Below are positions 32,154-35,419 of a stretch of DNA of 35,419 bases, one piece after another. Position numbers and translations under genes: made by a program. Position 1 is the first letter of the stretch, and every line of letters begins with the position of its first letter. Under the pieces are notes generated by a model. The model worked only from the letters and a program-made list of their open reading frames with translations. It was not told where the DNA came from and searched no databases. Origin of the DNA: Saccoglossus kowalevskii (lineage: Eukaryota > Hemichordata > Enteropneusta > Harrimaniidae); contig NW_003113527.1 of NCBI RefSeq assembly GCF_000003605.2, positions 1 through 35,419 on the forward strand, written 5' to 3'.

Positions 32154-34078
32154 TTATATTGATTTTTTTTTACAGGACTGTACATTTAAATACATTCCTT
32201 TAACATAAGTATTTTGTTTTTCTGAGTTCTTTACTTTATCGTATAAATCAAATCTTGCTTTTCTGAGTTTTCCTCTATTTATTTTAAATTTTTTAGATTT
32301 CTGTCTTTTTGCATGTCTCTCATTGTTAATTTGTTCTCGCTCTAATGACTTAATTAAATTTTTGTCCTTGGCCAACGGGGCGCCAATAGCCTCACATTTT
32401 TTAAGTACAGAATTTGCACTTCCAGTGTTCAGATCATGAATAGCACTATGAATTCTAGGTGAAAAATTTCTACTCCAAGTAATGCTCCTTGGATTTGTTT
32501 TTGAATAACTACAGTGCACAGCTTCAGTTTTTTGTGTGCTTGTCATAAATTTTGTTTTTTCTAGTGCACTTGGACCAAGTCGCATCCAAATTATTCCCCG
32601 TAATTGTTCTTTGTCTGTCTCAGACATATTCAGTTCAGTGTCAAGCGGTAAAAATGATTTGTTCCATTTATTGCGTTTCCTACCTGTGCAAACAAATGAA
32701 TATTTTCTGCACATTTCTCCACAGTTCCCACTATAACATTCAACGATGGCATCAACAGTGAATGATAATTTATTTTTTATAATTTCCAGACATCCGCAAT
32801 ACTGCTTGAAAGCCTTTGTGTGTTCTGTATTGCATCTGGCAACCAGATCATAGGCAAAGCGATTTTTAAGTTTATCCTTAGATGCTCTTGTCTTCCCAGG
32901 AAACATAGTAGCAGAGAAGGCGGTATTGCCTATTTTTTTCTTCATTCCACCACACAGGTGTCTAATGTCTATCAGGTGATCAACCGGTTCATGCTGTGTC
33001 ATTTCAATGCCATGGTGACCTTTACTGTCCCCATCGGAAGTGAAATGGCTGACAGTAAATTTCTGTCCCTCCATGCATTTCATGGATGCACTCCTTTCAT
33101 CTCCAATACTGGCACCTGGTTGGATGTTGGCACTGCAGTGGGTGTCATGTTCTGGGCAGTTGACAATTAATCCTTTATTCCGTTGCTTTTCAGCAGTCTT
33201 GCAAAGTTTGTTCCCAGTGTACACTGACAATATCTTTTTCTTCACCGTGACATTCTAACAGATGGTATAGGTCATTTATGTTGCAGGCTGAAATGGAGTG
33301 AAATGCCGGATGCACTCCACAGTGGGTTATTTTAGCGAGCAGCATCCGCAGTGGCACCACAAAGGTGTTGTACTGAATTAACATGATCCAGTTGTGCTGC
33401 CATATCTTCCTTGTTCAGTTTCACTATAGCCTGGCCAATTTTATTGGCACACTTCTGCATGCCACTGGTTGCTGTGGCTGGTATTCCAGTTGTCAACAAT
33501 ATTATCCGTATGCCTGTATTTGCAATTGGTGAGCCCATTAGTCTAACCTGCAGTCTGTCATTAGCTGTTGCTGCCCTTCGACCAGGTCCCACTTTTTTGG
33601 TGACTTCATAAAGCGGTACTTTTTTGCAGGTATAACCACACATTTGACACATCAAGCCCGCAGTTACACAAATTCCCCATTTCTGAATGTCATACCACTG
33701 CAAGTCACCTGTGCACAAGGTTGTTGAATAACTCGCATGTTGTTTTATTGCTTTGTTTCACAGACTTGATGTTTTCTCCATGTCAAGCATCCTGTATCCT
33801 GTCGGTACTTTGGTCGGAGACTGCAAATATTCATCAATCGTCTGAGGTGTCCTTTCTATTCAGGGTCTCGGCAAATGTACTTTTTCAGCAGTTGATATTT
33901 CACCACTGGATCCTGCCTTTGTTACTTCGTCATACATGTCCCTGGATAACCGCTGATATGATGAACCAGGTAAGTTCACACCTGTGGTCACCTTTTCTAT
34001 TGCTAAACCTCTATTCCAGGCAACAGATCCTTTCTGGAACTTGGACTCACAGATATTACTCTTCTTGCTGCATGCCAT
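32154..34078 (-). pseudogene. T9: transposase, common-type C-terminal half joined to B-type N-terminal half
   Basis: The ATG is at 34078. The N-terminal half is B type, with TGA at the Trp position (near 33760) and at 33860-33862. A deletion of about 20 bp near 33341 removes DARYNN, and a TAG at 33255-33257 replaces the Glu codon of ICENV. From about 33085 leftwards it becomes common type and is open to the KKKSI stop, with DGDSK and TEAV intact. The type switch lies inside the gene. Confidence 0.85.
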
Positions 34079-34737
34079 GACTTGTTTTTTTTTGAGTTCC
34101 AACAAAGTTGTGATAACTGCTCTCAAATGTACTGCATGTATGCCTATATATTGGGTGTTAACCAACCACCCAATACTGCAATATACCAATTATGGTCAGG
34201 CTTGATCAGAATGCAGTTTTTATGTCTCATGGTCACTGACAGCATTCTGACATCACAGGAAAGACAGTGAACCCATATTTGGGCCTGTGACCAATTAAAG
34301 CAAGGATAAACATTTACATTAGGATATACAATGTTGACAGATTTGATTTATTGATCTCCAGAGATCAGACCAAAATGTTAAAATTTCATTAAATTCAGTG
34401 TACCATTTTGAAAAAAAAAAATAAAAATACAAGCAGTGACCAAAGTTGGTATATTCTTTTATGGGATGGTTGTTTGTATAACACTCTTTCATTTTATTAA
34501 TTAAAAACACCCTTTCCTGTTCAGAATTTTAGGTACAAGGACACTTGGCTAGATGGTAAATCTCTTCACTTGGGGCTGTAGTATGTGAAATGTATAGCGC
34601 CACCATGAGTCCAACTTTCCTACATATCTCCGAATTCTGTGAATTTGCATAAATTTTAATTTTCAAGTGTTGATTACCTGAAGTTGTTCTATCACCCACA
34701 GGAGGGATGAGCAAATTATCTAACCTTCTTATTTCTC
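34079..34737. other. Non-coding spacer, right-edge unit, B type
   Basis: B-type variants continue here (CTGCAATATACC, CAGCATTCTG, TGATCTCCAGAGATCA at 34352-34367) and further private changes appear towards the right (AATTTTCAAGTGTTGATTACC). I see no gene. Confidence 0.6.
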
Positions 34738-34744
34738 TTAAGGT
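34735..34744 (+). other. I-PpoI-like target core at the TIR-element junction
   Basis: CTCTTAAGGT is identical to ten bases of the published I-PpoI recognition sequence CTCTCTTAAGGTAGC. The other filled units have CTCTGAAGGT at the same place (1271-1280, 5051-5060, 8829-8838, 12601-12610, 20169-20178, 24383-24392). In unit 5 four extra bases split it, and in units 8 and 9 it reads CTCTGAACCA. Function as a target of the array's own endonuclease is a hypothesis. Confidence 0.35.
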
Positions 34745-35210
34745 CTCATGCCACTAAATAACCAATGGCTGCTCGTAGCCCTCAATTTAAATGCCTAGCA
34801 GGAACCAATTACATTTTTTAAATATTTTTTTTCTCAGGTGTTCCCTGTTTGACGGCGCGATCACCTGGGTCAGAGGTGAGACTAACGTGTGGTCTTTTGT
34901 TTACTACTTAGCGGCTGTGTACCTGTGGGATTATTCCGTGTGTATTTGGATGTTTTAATCTTGGTGTTTTTCCAGTGATTTCTCTAGGTGCAGTCCAAAT
35001 ACAGTAGGTGTGTCTTGTTTACCTGAGTTTTGCAAGAGTTTGAGCTGGCTAGCATGTTAGTTTTTTTTCATGTGGTTGATTACAGGCATGTTGATTTCCC
35101 ATTTTAGAGCCATGTTTTCAACTTTGTTTATTATTTTCACCTAGCATTCTTATCATGTAATGTATTGCATACATTGTCGTCTATGGAGTTTCAATTAGTG
35201 GTATGAGCCC
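34742..35210. mobile_element. Embedded TIR element, right-edge unit, diverged
   Basis: 469 bp with recognisable TIRs. The left flank is TTAA (34738-34741) where other units have TGAA; the right flank is TGAA (35211-35214). Many private changes occur throughout (TTTGACGGCG, CTAGCATGTTAG, CACCTAGCATTCTTATCATG). Its presence in the most diverged unit suggests the insertion is older than the array's spread. Confidence 0.75.
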
Positions 35211-35350
35211 TGAACCAATATTTGATATGGAACCACCTGTTTGATTTATATCTTCCCCCAATTTGTAATATTTGTTGAAATAATGTTTAATAATTTGAGT
35301 TTTATTTTCACAATATTTGACCTCATTTGACCCCATTGACCTCTATTATC

Positions 35351-35419
35351 ATGGATGACATTTGGCGAAAGCACTATTCTGACAAGTTAATTTGAACTTA
35401 TTGGTCTGCATTATTTGGA
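35351..35419 (+). pseudogene. HE10: degenerate start of an endonuclease copy, cut by the window
   Basis: It begins with the usual ATGGATGACATTTGG, then loses one A (GACAAGTT) and 18 bp between short AAC repeats (GAAC/AAAC), so the frame is broken within the first 20 codons. Only 69 bases are visible. With the diverged leader this marks a decayed unit at or near the array edge. Confidence 0.8.

Larger units (their letters stand above)
1..35419. repeat. Head-to-tail tandem array of a ~3.77-kb two-gene mobile-element unit
   Basis: Nine complete units plus two partial ones follow each other in the same orientation with no unrelated DNA between them. Measured from HE start to HE start, unit lengths are 3778, 3778, 3771, 3807, 4207, 3774, 3298, 3295 and 3741 bp. 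The long unit is explained by a 445-bp LINE insertion and the two short ones by absence of the 460-bp TIR element. Over most of their length units differ by scattered single bases and small indels, but some blocks are clearly more diverged. The window starts inside a transposase copy and ends inside an HE copy, so the array continues to the left and at least slightly to the right. The unit could be a tandemly amplified transposon or a satellite derived from one; no terminal repeats of the whole unit were found. Confidence 0.97.

Noticed and set aside
1-35419. rDNA, 5S, tRNA or spliced-leader repeat array
   Set aside because: I saw no rRNA, tRNA or Pol III box sequences. The 10-base match to a 28S site does not extend to the flanks.
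1-35419. CRISPR array or bacterial operon
   Set aside because: Repeats are kilobase-sized units with coding content, there are no short repeats with unique spacers, and a LINE with a (TTA)n tail indicates a eukaryote.

Overview
The window is eukaryotic repeat DNA, most likely from an invertebrate animal genome. It is AT-rich, has no operons or ribosome-binding sites, and carries a 5'-truncated LINE with an AATAAA signal and a (TTA)n tail. Its large protein belongs to a transposase group I associate with marine invertebrates. I cannot name the species.

Almost all of the window is one head-to-tail array of a unit of about 3.77 kb. Nine units are complete (HE start to HE start: 1902, 5680, 9458, 13229, 17036, 21243, 25017, 28315, 31610), and a partial unit lies at each end. 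There is no host gene. Each unit has the same layout from left to right: (1) on +, a 124-codon I-PpoI-like His-Cys box endonuclease (HE); (2) a poly-G/pyrimidine spacer of about 170 bp; (3) on -, convergent with the HE, an ORF of about 650 codons for a Mutator-like DDE-type transposase (T); (4) a non-coding spacer of about 655 bp; (5) an embedded 460-bp element with 18-bp terminal inverted repeats and a 4-bp TGAA flanking duplication; (6) about 160 bp of leader, ending in three TGACCT-like half-sites just before the next HE.

The copies are decaying, each in its own way. No transposase copy looks functional: T0 and T2-T9 carry nonsense codons or frameshifts, and T1, although open, has its core scrambled by three 1-bp insertions. 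The HE frame is open in eight of nine complete copies, but most copies lack a zinc-ligand cysteine (Tyr82), one lacks the ligand His92, and nearly all differences between copies are non-synonymous. Units 8 and 9 have a clean empty site for the embedded element. Unit 6 has a LINE inside it. Shared variants recur every third unit, and blocks of diverged sequence in T0, T6, T7 and T9 look like conversion or unequal-exchange tracts. The right end (from about 33.1 kb) is the most diverged, which suggests an array edge.

The most interesting possibility is that the endonuclease and the array are linked. The left junction of the embedded element reads CTCTGAAGGT, or CTCTTAAGGT in the last unit. The latter is identical over 10 bp to the core of the I-PpoI target, and the 4-bp duplication sits where I-PpoI would leave its 4-nt overhang. 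Self-cleavage could promote the tandem amplification and patchwork exchange seen here. That is an inference and needs testing.
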